Under the pieces are notes generated by a model. That model was given only the letters and a program-made list of their open reading frames with translations. It did not search any database and was not told where the DNA came from. The translations under genes and the position numbers were made by a program. From Nemertoderma westbladi (Eukaryota > Xenacoelomorpha > Nemertodermatida > Nemertodermatidae), in contig JAUCBJ010002021.1 of the NCBI GenBank assembly GCA_032718475.1, forward strand, positions 1 through 64,000: a stretch of 64,000 nt of DNA, written 5' to 3'. Shown here piece by piece: positions 37,465-48,865 of this stretch (its first letter is position 1; every line of letters starts with the position of its first letter).

Positions 37465-38634
37465 TGTAAAGGCTTTTGCGTAATTAGCCGGTTATTTTCC
37501 CCGTAAAGTACTCTGTAGTTAGTTTACTAGGCATAAAAAGGCCGTGTCCTTACTGTACTGGTGTTTTAGAGGACATAAAAGTAATTTCTTCTGTAGGTGT
37601 ACTTTAGCGGACATAATCCGCAATTTTGTGACGCAATAAGCCGGATCCTCTTGAAAACAGTGTGGCTACCATGACGACGGCTAACAGCTGATATTGCCAC
37701 GTCGAACATTTCTTTGTTCTTTGTTCTCTCTTTGTTCGGTCGACCAATCAGAGCGTTTTTTGACTCTGTGTTGAAGGTTGGATACAGAAACTCATGAATT
37801 CAGTGTATATGTTTTTGCCCAGAGCCTAAGAACACCGGCTTTTGGCACCTCCGTGTTTCAGTCTTTAGCTTAACATTAGTAGGCTTAATTATAGAACGTA
37901 TATCTGTTATCTTATCTCACTTACTTAACAAAACAATCATAACAATTCAATTCAACTACAAACACCGCATTTTTACTGCTTTTACTGTCGGTTATTCATT
38001 ATATTTGTTGATGGAATATTATATCGGAATACTGATCAATAATCAGACACCCCAATCTTCTTGATATACTAAAGGTTAGAGAGACCGGATACATATAACG
38101 ATTGCGACTTACATTAAGTGGTTTGAAGTGAATCTAATGCTATTTCATAGGCCCGACATAAATTGTCTGTTGCTCTCTTTATATGTGACTAAAATTAGTG
38201 AAGGTCGGCAGATTAGTGTGCAGTATTGTGCAGCATTGTGTATGATTGTAACTGATAACAAAGAATCTCCTAAATAATGCGCCATATACGTGAATCTATA
38301 GCCATTCCGTTGTGTCTAGTTTAAGTCATAACTCTGTTTACATATTTAGAGCGCCACGTCCTAAAGGAACTGTTAATATTTCCCGAAAGTGAATAATATT
38401 TGTCAGAGATTATATATTACGATCAGTCGAATAATACAGTAGGCTTACACCTCAATCAAGTTAAGCTTCCGAATCCAGTCTCCCGGGTATATCCAACGGG
38501 TGAATGGTTGTGCATAGACTGGCTTCGGCTAATGTAGTGTATCAAATACTCGTCATAGGTTAAAGACTATCTATCATCTAAAAGACATCCCAATTTGGCA
38601 GGTTAAACTGTCAAAGGTCTTAAAAGCGCAAACA
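37465..38634 (+). repeat. 3' LTR of inner BEL element
   Basis: 1170 bp, TGTAAAGG to GCGCAAACA, near-identical to 19067-20234. It is followed by the GTTCA duplication and then by the outer element's gag in reverse orientation. Confidence 0.95.
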
Positions 38635-38639
38635 GTTCA
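38635..38639. repeat. Target site duplication GTTCA (right) of inner BEL element
   Basis: Identical to 19062-19066; see the left copy. Confidence 0.95.
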
Positions 38640-40149
38640 GGTGCTGCTGCTATTTAACAGCTGCCTCTTGGTCCTGCTTAACTTGAGCCCTAGTGCCTAT
38701 AATAGACCTATGGTGCTTTACTAGCCTAGGGTCTGATACTACTACTGTAGGGATGACCTTTCTTACAGTAGGAGGGGACTTGGACTTTGGTCTGAGATGT
38801 TCTATACTCTTATCTGAGTCACAGATCTGTTTGAGTTGATTTATAAATATATATATATACCCGTACAATGGGTTTTGACAATATTTGAAATAAATGTTAT
38901 TATTTCTGGATAAGGAGTCACTACACAGAAGCTGAAGGCTCTCAGTGGAGTGCTACTTGTTAGACACTAACACAGATAATTTTACTTTACTAAGTTACTA
39001 ATCACTACAAATTACTTACAATTACAACAGGTTGAGATTACAATCTCTAAATAAACAATAACAAGTTACACGTGCAATTTTTAGGGTAATTTTACAAGGA
39101 ATCTACGAACCAGCCTAACGAGGAGTTAGAATTTCTGGTTCTTACAAACTGACAGGAAACTACGGTAGTTGAAAACAATAAAGCAGTAGTAAGTAAATTG
39201 TGTTGTCCATGTACCCGGAGTGTCCCTACCTAGAGGTTAATTACCGAAGCCAACCAGAGCTAACGTGCCTATTAACCACGTTACAACACAAATATACTGC
39301 CTACACACTAAATTACTTTCGGAAAGCACTGTACCCTAAACCCTAAATTAGGTACAACTACTTATACAACAAATAACCAGCAGTTAAATATACTTGAACA
39401 GCCAAAAGAACCACGGTATCTGCTGGAGTGACCAGAGCACAAAATCACCAGTCTTTACCTACGCCAAGCAGCCCTGATGTAGTACCAGGGTTAATTTAAC
39501 TATAACGGTATGTATAACAAGCTCAATTACTGTAAGAATAAACTTGGGGAGTTGGAGGTTGCGAATACTCGCAATATAATATAATAAATATTACGCTACC
39601 CATGCAGACTATTTAAATAAAATACAGACCAAATGCTGGCAGACTACTGTCAAGCCTATATAAACTACAGTATATGCAGACTCTGAAATGGTTAGTTAGT
39701 AGGCGTTCTAACCGAGTAGTACGACTTATTCTTTCGGGGGGGGGGGGGGGATTTACCTTACAGCACTGGATGCCCCCACCTTCCTAACTAGCACTTTTTC
39801 GGACAGACACTCTACACACACTGCAATCGCCTCAGACCTAACAATAGCTAGACAACAATCCGGCCTACAAATTATTTATACAATCTGAGCAGGCTTACAC
39901 ACCTTCTGCTCAATATTACACTTACAGATAAATAAAACTGACAGAAATAAGTAAACCATACAAAGGAATAAGGGGTGATCAATCCCTAATCCCCTAACAG
40001 CCTACAATATACAATATTTCACAATCGAAATAATACTGGGTACCTGTAAGTACCGGTTCGGGTGGTTGGGCAGTTAGGCCTACAGTTCACCGTCCGACCG
40101 GTACATTCAACTTTATTGCCTATGTGCAATCAAGAATAAAAACTATTAA
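38640..40149 (-). pseudogene. Leader and gag start of outer BEL element
   Basis: Reverse complement of the inner leader (20235-21611) followed, after a 570-bp deletion, by the beginning of gag. The frame 38868 to 38650 reads CDSDKSIEHLRPKSKSPPTV and HHRSIIGTRAQVKQDQEAA, matching the inner gag N-terminus. A TAG at 38650-38652 ends it a few codons before the inner element's insertion point. The original start codon is lost in the deletion; the present Met comes from leader sequence. Confidence 0.85.
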
Positions 40150-41273
40150 TGTTCGCGCTTTTAGACCTTTAGCAGTTTAACCTGCCAATTTTAGTTGTCC
40201 TCTTGTTTATAAATCGACTTTAGCCTATATCAATTACCTAGTGTACTGAAGTTACATCAGCCAAAGCCAATCCGTGCGCGACCTATCACCCACGGTTTTG
40301 GGAGACTGGATTCGGATTCCTTGAGAGCGATTGCGGTGTAGACCTACTGTATTATTCGATTGATCGTTACTATATAATCTCTGACAAATATATTTACTTT
40401 CGGGGAAATATTAACAGTTCCTTTAGGACGTGGCGTTTTAATTATAAAAACAGAGTTATGACTTATACTAATCACAACTAGATGGCCACAGAGTTTCGTA
40501 AATAGCGCATTCTTTAGGAGATGCTTTATTAACCTTCACACCACTTCACACGACTTCACACTACTTCACACTAATCTGCCGACCATCACTGAATTTGATC
40601 ATATATAAGGAGGATCGCAACTGACACATGTAGGGATTATGAAATAGCATTTAATTCACACAAAACCAATATAATGTAAGTCACAGTTGCTACCGGTAAA
40701 CCTGTTCCTCTTACCTTCAGTAATCAAGAAGATTGGGGGTTTTATGATTATTTATCGGTATTCTCCAAATATAACAGCAATAGCCATTAACATAACAACA
40801 ATTAATAACAGAAGTAAAATAATGCGGTGAACAGTCAGTATGTGTTACATAATGCATGAAATGTTGTATGAAATATGTGTTCCGATGTGCAGTGAGATGC
40901 GGTGATTCAGTTAATAGTTTTACGTTCTTATAATCAAGGCCATCTGATGTTTCCTAGGCCAAAGTCTGAAACTTCTACACAGAAGCACAGAAAATTCCGA
41001 GCTGGTTCTGATGCTCAGAAAAAGGTAAACAAAGACCGTAATGCATTGCGAGGGTTTCCATAGGCCTCTGTCAGACATAAAGGGAAAATTGCTCTGATTG
41101 GCTGAATGGAGCAGAACAAAGAAAAATTCCACGTCCACAAAGAATCAGCTGATAGATTTCGTCACACCAGCTCCAATCCCTTCCCGTCGTGTAGATGGAT
41201 AAATTTAGGGCTATTTTAGAGTATTCTGCGCATTGCGGAAAAATGACTTGTTATGTCCGCAAAAGCTTTTACA
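40150..41273 (-). repeat. 5' LTR of outer BEL element
   Basis: On the - strand it runs TGTAAAAGCTTTTGC to AAAGCGCGAACA, 1124 bp. It is diverged from the inner LTRs but shares AACAAAGA, CCACGTC and ATCAGCTG blocks in the proximal half and long near-identical stretches in the distal half. GTAGG follows at 41274. Confidence 0.9.
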
Positions 41274-41278
41274 GTAGG
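41274..41278. repeat. Target site duplication GTAGG (right) of outer BEL element
   Basis: Identical to 15297-15301. Confidence 0.85.
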
Positions 41279-42780
41279 ACATGTATTACATTGCGGTAGA
41301 GCTGAAGATAAAGATGGACCAATATTTGTAAAAAAAAGTCGTTAAAAACTTGTGCAATTTAAGATGGGGGTAGAAGCAATAATTGTGTTACTATCGGCAT
41401 TATTTTAAAATTTAACTTTAAAGGGGTACCGTGTTTCTTGTGATTGGTCAATGCTGAATTAATAAGTTTCCCAGTGCGGCGCATATTTAGCCACCTGATT
41501 TAAAAGTATTCTCATAGCATAGTAATTCGTTTATTCGTAACGTAGTAATTCGTTTATTCGTAACGTAGTAATTCGTAACATATTTCTGTATCGCACATAA
41601 GCTAAAGTAATTTACTACAGTAGCTGTGGGTTTGAGTGACATATACTGTATTTACAATAAAGTTTATTTTTTAGTCTTATCAATTTTAAAATACAGTACA
41701 AGGCGTTATCTAAGGTTTGCGTTGACCAAGGTTTTGTTATTTCCAACTTTTGTCGTTTTTTTTATAACTACAGTATATAATAATATATATCAAATATGTA
41801 CAGTAACATCTGAATTTCATTGAGAAACAGCTGAGATATACAGCATATAATAGTAAATTTTGACAACTTTGCTAAGTTTCAGACGTTATGGACTGTAGAA
41901 TCTGGTCATAATTGGTAAAATGATCAGTTGTCCCAAAGTTGAATATCTCTGTTTTGTAATCGAACTATTAACGATTAATTATAATTGTTAAAAGAGTCCA
42001 TAAAAAATTTTCATGTTACCATTTAAGGTGATTATATTTACTCTATTTGTAACAGTAATAATTGCTATAGTTTCTGAAGAAGGTTATATTCTGGAATTTG
42101 CCGTTATTAGCAATTATTTGGAACTTGTTTTGAGCATTACCGATAGATTATTACTGTATTAGAATAAATTGTTTTTGTAAGAGTAAGAATTCCAAATTGA
42201 AAATGCCAAAATGGCGCGAATGTTATGAAAGCCCACCATCGCGGCGATTCTACCCCTTTGAGCGCAGCCCTGTGAATCATAGCGAAAGAGATGAAAATAC
42301 ATGGAAAGAAGTTGAAAATCACCCGAAAGGTTTACTTATATCGCCCTGTTGACACCCCTTGCCATTTTTTCACCAGTCCTTTTTAGTGTATTTTAATGCT
42401 TTTTTGGTATTGGTGAATGTTCTAGAACATTAATATATATGTTTTTACGGTAGCTATTGTTTTTTACTAGTTAGTTAGTTTTAAAATATTTTTTTATATT
42501 GTTGGTAAGTGTTCAAGAACATGTCTATTATTCATTAAGGTAGCTACCGCTAGTGTTTTTGTTTTTTTACTTGCTAGTATTTTGAAATTATAAAAAAAAT
42601 GTGAAAACATGAAATTTCAGAATTACTGTTGCAGAATATTAATGTCCAAAAATATTGATGATATTTTATAACAGTTTACAGCGAATATTATTTTTTATTA
42701 TTTTTTAACATCATCGTGTGGTGGAACAATTTTCTGAATCTAAATTCAGGAAAATGTTAAATAAATGGTGAAGAAAATGA
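41279..42780. other. AT-rich intergenic DNA
   Basis: No gene recognised. It holds a tandem repeat of about 23 bp (GTAGTAATTCGTTTATTCGTAAC, about 2.6 copies near 41519-41580). It also holds two loosely related 120-bp blocks near 42405-42590, each starting TTGGT and GTTC(T/A)AGAACAT, followed by GGTAGCTA. Confidence 0.5.
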
Positions 42781-42828
42781 TGACGGGGCGAAGTAGTACC
42801 CCCGAAAGAATCGAATGATGAGAATCTA

Positions 42829-43962
42829 TTGGAGTATGAAGAGAACAAACTTGATCATCAAACTGATATTGAGGATACCAATAATAATAATGTTTCAACG
42901 AAAGAACCTGCTATGGTTTATTTAAAGATAAAGATTGTAGGAATGGTTAAGTCAAGGAAGTTCTGGTTGGTTTTCGTACTGATTACCCTTATTATGACCA
43001 ATGCGGCTACGTTGGCGGGGTTGGTTACCTTAATACTAAATTACATGAAACGGAAGGCGGATCAACAGTCAAATAGGCCTAGTCAACAACAATATCTGGA
43101 GAAGGTAACTCCAGTACTGGTAGTAATTAATGGTAGTAATTATACGGTTTTAGACTCTGTCACATCTGTGTCGATTTCTGTGCCTGACTTTCCTTGTAGC
43201 GGTGAGAACGGTAACGGAACAGTTACCGGTTCCCCACCCGGTGTCGATCTACAGATCGAATGTGAAGACGGATGGTTAGTTATTCAGAGAAGGAAAAGGG
43301 AAAAGAGTTTGACTTCGGAATTCGATACACAATACGGGGATACCAGATACATAGACGGATTCCAGTCCGATTATGGGTATTGGATTGGTTTAGATAAATT
43401 ATCCAAACTCACCAAAGATGGCGCTGTTGAGCTTCGGATTGATGGAATTTGTGAAGCGTGGGAAGTGATGCAAGATGTCGAGCAACCCACATTTTATGAG
43501 GGGGTTGCTGTGTTGGGCAATGCTAAGCTCCACAACTATGATATTGAGTGTGATGGAACAAACAACAGCTGATTGTATTCGAGTTTTCGTGTTGGAGACG
43601 CATCAACAGGATACCAGCTGATGGTGGATGGTTTTAATGGTTCCGCCACAGATTTTGGGAGTAAGGAGAAAGCGTTGAAAACAGATTTATTATTGGAATA
43701 CAACAGATCCTCATTCGCATCCTATTACTGCAATAAGCAATGTTCGAGTGGCTGGTGGTACTGGAACGGAAAAGAAAGCAATAAGAAGTGGTCAAGAAGA
43801 GCTCACTTGAATGGAATTCGAGCCCCCGGCAGTGAGACGTACAACATTTCATTAGAGTATTGGAAGCTAAAGTATAAATTTTATTTTAAATATCATTTCC
43901 GAAGTATCTCAATGAAAATTAGGAGAAAAGAAGAAACGAATACAACGGAAACAATATTATAG
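42829..43962 (+). pseudogene. Fibrinogen-domain (FReD) type II membrane protein gene with internal TGA
   Basis: Intronless frame: cytoplasmic tail, one hydrophobic segment (FWLVFVLITLIMTNAATLAG, about 42960-43020), a short stalk with NGSN glycosylation-type sites, then a fibrinogen C-terminal domain. FReD landmarks: DGWLVIQRRKREKS, GFQSDYGYWIGLDKLSKLT, SSFRVGDASTGYQL and CSSGWWYWNGKES. Such proteins (FIBCD1-like, ficolin-like) are lectins or recognition receptors. A TGA at 43570-43572 interrupts the domain just before LYSSFRVGD, where other FReDs often have Trp; the frame stays open for 130 more codons. No upstream ATG fits: the first in-frame Met is at 42913, and 42829 is a TTG. The second GWWY-region cysteine is not seen. 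Either a young pseudogene or an allele with a stop. Confidence 0.75.
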
Positions 43963-44626
43963 AAGGGTACTAGGCCTATAGTAGGATTTGTGTCACCATT
44001 TTGAAAACGATACTTAAAGGGCTTATAGAAAACGTACCAGTATCTAAGTAACCGGATTTTATTTGTTCGTTTAATGAAACTTATATAATAAATGTTTTCT
44101 TGCCGAAAGCTTAATTTTTCTTTCATCCATTCGGTTGGCAAAAGGGTGGTTTTTATACAAGACTAGATGGCGGCTATAGAGAGTTCCAAATACAATTCAA
44201 ATACAACATGCCCGAGAATTTAGTGTCGAAATCAGTGGTATGCCCCCCCCCCCCCCCCCCCCCCTTAACTTTTTTACAAATCTTAATTGGGTGGAAGAAA
44301 TGCCTACCTCCCTTCCCAAGTGACTTCCGGTTTCGCTCAGGGAACCTGCCGTCGTCGGTCGTCAAGCGCCCTGTCGAAGATATACGTTAGACCCCGGAAG
44401 CAGTCAACAAGAACCCCCGGGTTCTTGTTGACTGAAATTTAATGGCATTCACTAGTAATGATATCTCACCAATAAATGCTATTGCACATACGGTGCGAAG
44501 TAGCGTAATCACCAAAAACACCTATAACCAAATAAATACGAGAGGTATGGTGAGTATAGGAGAGATAACATTTATTGTACAGTAGAAATGCCCCTGTAGA
44601 ATAAACTGTAGTATACCTCAATAATT
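43963..44626. other. Intergenic; C22 run and a hairpin
   Basis: No gene. It contains a run of 22 C at 44243-44264 and a perfect inverted repeat at 44401-44434 (arms CAGTCAACAAGAACCC, 2-base spacer). Confidence 0.6.
44401..44434. repeat. 34-bp hairpin (16-bp arms)
   Basis: Arms CAGTCAACAAGAACCC and GGGTTCTTGTTGACTG around CC. No T-run follows, so it is not terminator-like; probably a remnant of a palindromic element. Confidence 0.8.
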
Positions 44627-45694
44627 AATGGGGTTCACGACTCAAATTCAAAACCAGATTAATTAGATGCAATAATATCACAGAAACACAATGGCGTTTA
44701 CAGAATTCAATACGATGCTAAAATAGCCGAGATATTAGTGTTTTCAGTTTAAAAATTATTCAAAATATGAAAACGATCTGTGATTGGTTGTGACGTCACT
44801 ACACGCCTCTGAATTCCATTTATATCAACATTCAGATACCTAAACACTATCTTTGTATAAATTGGGGCAGTTTTGTTACTGCAGGGACTGCTATATTGGT
44901 ACTGTAGTACAGCAGTCACCGCGGTACAAGCACTGCAGCACTGTATACTTGCTTATTTATACGGCGAGCGGAGATTAAACGGGACAACGTCAAAGCACAA
45001 GGAGGAGCGAACAGGGGTTCCCGGAACAACGGCAAGGAGGAGCGAATACGGCGAATGGGAGTACCTGGAGCCAGGGAGCCGCGAGCCGGAACGCCCATGA
45101 GAATGTCCCATTAAGCCTACTACTGTACTACGACCGTACTGACAAAGGAAGAAAATGATGTACGTATAGGCCTACATAGATATTATGACCTGACGGGTTC
45201 AGCCAAGAGGAGAATGACATTGTATCTGTATGGGCCGTATCAGATGCTGAGATGTGTACAGTCAAGGGGAATCGACCAACGGTTAGTGTTAACGCTCATC
45301 ATGAGGGTCTGATGATGAGTGCGTGACTCGACAAAATGCTAACAATGATACCGGAACTAGTGGCGACGTAGTCGCTTATGTATTGCTGCAAGGCGCTGTT
45401 AGAAACGACTGAACGTTGAACGATGTTTGGTTGCCTAACAGAGTTGGTTAAACTATCTTACTAGAAAGCATACAGCGTAGAGACACGATTGCCATTCGGG
45501 CTCCGCGAGTTATCATATCCCAAACGCTTTCGTTGACTCGGACTGCCCACATTTGAGTATCGATTCCACCAATTAGATTTAGTGCAATTCTACCAGTTGC
45601 TTAAAAGATTGGATTATAATGTATAGAGAGACTGATTAATACGGAATACACATTTCAGAGTCATTGAATGTTCATGGATTATTTATTCTAACCG

Positions 45695-47535
45695 CCCATG
45701 TGATGAATACCAGGATTTCACTTTTCGGTCGACTTTTTATTATAATTTTATATAGGCCCTATGAAGATTGTTTATTTTTTTACATTTCTCTTTATTAAGT
45801 GTGGGGCGAGCCACGAAGTGAGTGAGCCTTAGCGTAGGGGTACCATTAATCAACCTGTCGTTCTGTCGCGTTTTTTTTCAGTATTTTATTTTAAACGTTA
45901 ATAACTCGGCCAATCCTTGATGAAATCTATCCAAACTTGGTACACATGTTGTTTGGCAAAAGTTTGAAAATTTTCCAAGTAGAATTTGCGTGGGGCCTTC
46001 GTGCAGCATCAGTGTAACTGTTATTGCAGTTATAATAAATTTATTTATCCAAATTTAAAATGCGTTAAATTATTATTACTGTAGGATAAATCAGCTGGGT
46101 TTCTGGACAAATTTTGCAATACATTGGGGCAGTCTGCATGTACCATGTGTACCGGTACTGTCAGGCTGTACTCAATCCCTGAATCGAGAATCCTGCAATC
46201 CACAATCAGTCAATACTGCAATACTGGTCAGCCGGTACCATACACTGCAGACATGCCATATCATGTAATCTAATTAAAGCAACCGGCAACCCTTGCGGTG
46301 ATTATAGTTTAGGCCTAATTCAGTAATTAGCCCAGTACCGGCACCGGTAATAATAATATAATACTGTAGTTTAGATAGTTACCGCTAATCATTCAGTTAT
46401 TGGCACGGTACACCGTATTGCTGTACTGCCGTTGTAGTGCGCACCGTAGGTACAACCCTACTACCGGTACCGGCTGACCGGTGGCAACCAGCACTTCAGC
46501 ACTTGCAGACTTGCACAGCAACAGCACTACCGGCGATACACAGGTTGGAATTTATGTAGAGTTTGCTCAACAGTACAGATATAAAATAGTTATCTAAATT
46601 ATATATATTGCTATTGACAAGTATTGAAATATATACCGTTATTCGTGTTATCAGTATTTGCAACATCTGACATTGAAGAGGTGAGAGAAGATGAATACCG
46701 GCACTCAACAAAACCAACGCTTATCACAGGTCGGTATGGTTACCTCGAAACCGGCGCGACTGTCCACTCGAATACAACTTCAAAACACAAACGCCAACAA
46801 TAAACTGAAAGCGAATCGAACGTCTTCAGAAGAATCTGTCATTGGGACGAAGAAAAGGAAGCCGAAACCACGGGAATGGACCACAGCTAAGATTGAATGC
46901 TCCCATTGTCAGAGTTCCTGGACCGAAATTGAAACACCAATTGCCGATGGGCTTGATCTCTCAAACCAAAACTTCCTCTGCGGGGTTTGCGCGGCAGTAA
47001 AGATTGAAAGTCTGGAAGCTGGCATCCCTAGGTATTATTATTATAAAGAGCGTCAGCCTGCGTTTAATAAATATATTTTAATACAAAACAGGTCGAACGC
47101 AAAGAGGATTATAATGAAGACGAGTACTGCATTGATTATATTCCTATAAACCACCTGGCTTTGCATATTGAACGTGCGTTTGGAAATAAGTTCGTGCTAC
47201 CCTTCCGTGGGTGGTAGATGTCGCGGTTATGTATTGGTGGGTGGGGGGAGGGGAGGGGGGGGTGTGCAGATTAAAAGGGGTGAACACGTACTGTCCCCCT
47301 TTCTTAGATTAATTGGTGGTGTGGGTTAATCTCTCATAACCTGATTTTGTGATACAGTCGCACAATTTTAATTTGTATCTCATAACTGGGCCTCGTGCTG
47401 CGCGAAGGCCCCACGAACGTGTTTTATGGCGCTTATTTCTGTCTTATAACCTGTACATATACTAATTCGTTAATTGTTTTGGTTAGATTGAGCCCTTCTG
47501 TAACCTGTGTTTTTGGTGAAAACCTGGTATTCTAG
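45695..47535. mobile_element. MITE-family element with internal insertion
   Basis: Its left end (CCATGTGATGAATACCAGGA) and right end (GAAAACCTGGTATTCTA) match the two ends of the 212-bp MITE at 51374-51585, as do about 100 bp on each side. Between them, where the MITE reads AAGTGTTTTATAGCGC, about 1.6 kb has been inserted, beginning GTGGGGCGAGCCACGAAG near 45800 and ending AAGGCCCCACGAACGTG near 47428. Confidence 0.7.
46691..47149 (+). CDS. Hypothetical zinc-binding protein within transposon
   Basis: 152 codons, start ATG, not recognised. A Ser/Thr/Asn-rich N-terminus and a basic patch (TKKRKPKPREWTTAK) precede a possible treble-clef or PHD-like site: CSHCQSSW then CGVCAAV, a CX2C...CX2C pattern spaced about 30 residues. 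The last 40 residues look like read-through of non-coding sequence, so the real protein may be spliced or truncated after about residue 110 (a GTATTATT donor-like site follows CCTAG). It lies in the innermost insertion of the 44627-48200 element, so it may be a transposon-encoded or LINE ORF1 N-terminal fragment. Low certainty. Confidence 0.35.
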   Translation: MNTGTQQNQRLSQVGMVTSKPARLSTRIQLQNTNANNKLKANRTSSEESVIGTKKRKPKPREWTTAKIECSHCQSSWTEIETPIADGLDLSNQNFLCGVCAAVKIESLEAGIPRYYYYKERQPAFNKYILIQNRSNAKRIIMKTSTALIIFL

Positions 47536-47912
47536 TACAGTAGTAAAAGGTAAAACCTGGTGTTCGCCATATTCGCTGCTCCTTGCCGTTGTCCCGGCCC
47601 CGGGTACCTCAGTACCCCCCGTTCGTTGTACACCGTATTCGCTCCAACTCGTCGTTGTTCCGGCTGTCCGGGTACCCCCTGTTCGCCGTATTCACTCCTC
47701 CTTGCCGTTCAGCCGTTGTTCCGGGAACCCCTGTTCGCTCCTCCTTGTGCTTTGCCGTGGTCCCGTTTAATCTCCGTTCGCCGTATAAATAAGCAAGTAT
47801 ACAGTGCTGCAGTGTGCAGTGCTTGTACCGGTGACTGCTGTACTACAGTACTAATATAGCAGTCCCTGCAGTAACAAACTGCTCCAATTTATACAAAGAT
47901 AGTATTACAGTA

Positions 47913-47968
47913 GGGTAAATCTTTTCGACCTACGCGTAGGCCTACGCGTAGGTCGAAAAGATTTACCC
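47913..47968. repeat. Perfect 56-bp palindrome
   Basis: Each half is 28 bp beginning GGGTAAATCTTTTCGACCTA and meeting at GG/CC with no spacer. It sits inside the right arm of the inverted-repeat element, is absent from the left arm, and is bordered by ACAG on the left and TTACAG on the right. It looks like a recent insertion of a minimal palindromic element. Confidence 0.9.
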
Positions 47969-48215
47969 TTACAGTATTAGCTATTTGGTATCTGAATGTT
48001 GATATAAATTGAATTCAGAGGCGTATAGTGACGTCACGACCAATCACAGATCGTTTTCATATTTTGAATAATTTTTAAAATGAAAACACAAATATCTCAG
48101 CTATTTTAGCATCTTATTGAATTCTATAAACGCCATTGTGTTTCTGTGATATTATTGCATCTAATTAATCTGGTTTTGAATTTGAGTCGTGAACCCCATT
48201 GGCACCAACATCTGA

Positions 48216-48865
48216 CTACTCTCCAATATAGGTTACACCTTCACCTGTTACTTCTTTCTTAGCCGTGAGTGACCTGGTATTTCCCCTATTTACTAATAGT
48301 CCACTTCTATCGTAACAAATAACCAAATGTATTGTCCTTACTGTATTACATTCCTACAGTAGTTATTGCATCATTGTTCGGTCTGCCAATACATATTTAA
48401 CACCCGATTTTTAGGTCTCCAATATTCATTCACACCTTCTCAATGTCTTTGTACTCACATCATACCATCACTCACTCTGTAGCCAAGATGCCATCCTCTA
48501 TTGTTCTCTCACTTATTGTGTTACATATTATCTCCTACAGTATTCTCGTTTATCGGTTTGGGATTACTTCACTCACAATAGTGTCACCCTCCTCCCTTCT
48601 CCTCCCTTCTCCTTAGTGGTTGAGCCAGAATTTTTATTTTCGCTTTCATTCTTTAGAACCTTTAGAATCGTTACAATCTTATAAGTGATTTGTTGGTACC
48701 AATAGATAGCTGTCCATACAAGGATTCTAAATATGTAAAAAATTGTGAACTTGGTTGGGAATTACCTAAGATAGGGGCATTCGAAAGTTGCATGCATTTG
48801 CTTCCTATGCAGGCCATTTATTATTTAATAAACATTAATAAACAAACAAACAACGCATTCTCAAA
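48216..48865. other. Intergenic DNA without recognised genes
   Basis: Mixed AT-rich sequence with a CTCCTCCCTTCTCCTCC stretch near 48590-48612. No coding sequence or known repeat was recognised. Confidence 0.4.

Larger units (their letters stand above)
19067..38634 (+). mobile_element. Inner giant BEL/Pao element with accessory ORF-X, about 19.6 kb
   Basis: A full-length element on the + strand: 5' LTR 19067-20234, leader 20235-22123, gag 22124-26458 (with a 1.25-kb insert), pol 26436-31467, spacer 31468-33133, ORF-X 33134-37386, purine tract, 3' LTR 37465-38634. The two LTRs run TG...CA and are nearly identical by eye, so the insertion is recent. Typical BEL/Pao elements are roughly 5-10 kb. 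The excess here comes from ORF-X, the spacer, a 1.9-kb leader and the insert. gag and pol carry frameshifts, and the RT active site is changed, so this copy could not have moved by its own enzymes in its present form. Confidence 0.93.
15302..41273 (-). mobile_element. Outer BEL/Pao element, - strand, interrupted by the inner element
   Basis: Read on the - strand: 5' LTR (41273-40150), leader (40149-38869), start of gag (38868-38640), the inner element (38634-19067), rest of gag (19066-15806), then a truncated 3' LTR (15805-15302). Both ends carry GTAGG. Without the inner element it would be about 6.4 kb. It lacks pol, the spacer, ORF-X and the first part of its 3' LTR; gag is joined directly to mid-LTR at 15805/15806. 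gag has multiple stops, so this copy is old. Confidence 0.9.
44627..48200. mobile_element. 3.6-kb inverted-repeat (foldback-like) element with nested insertions
   Basis: Outer inverted repeats of about 450 bp: 44627-45090 and 47720-48200 (starting AATGGGGTTCACGACTCAAA). Their inner parts hold GC-rich subrepeats (GGCAAGGAGGAGCGAATACG) that are expanded in the right arm. Inside lies a copy of the MITE family also seen at 51374-51585, from about 45695 to 47535, itself split by another unit of about 1.6 kb (45800-47428). No transposase was recognised. Confidence 0.8.

Noticed and set aside
19067-41273. Polinton/Maverick or other DNA transposon with kilobase terminal inverted repeats
   Set aside because: The inverted repeats come from two LTR elements of opposite orientation, one inside the other; LTR ends, TG...CA borders and two separate 5-bp duplications explain everything.
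44401-44434. Transcription terminator hairpin
   Set aside because: Eukaryotic DNA with no T-run or adjacent gene end; more likely a transposon remnant.
47507-47859. Cys/Pro/Ser-rich overlapping frames
   Set aside because: They lie in GC-rich subrepeats of the right inverted arm; three frames open at once indicates repeat composition, not coding.
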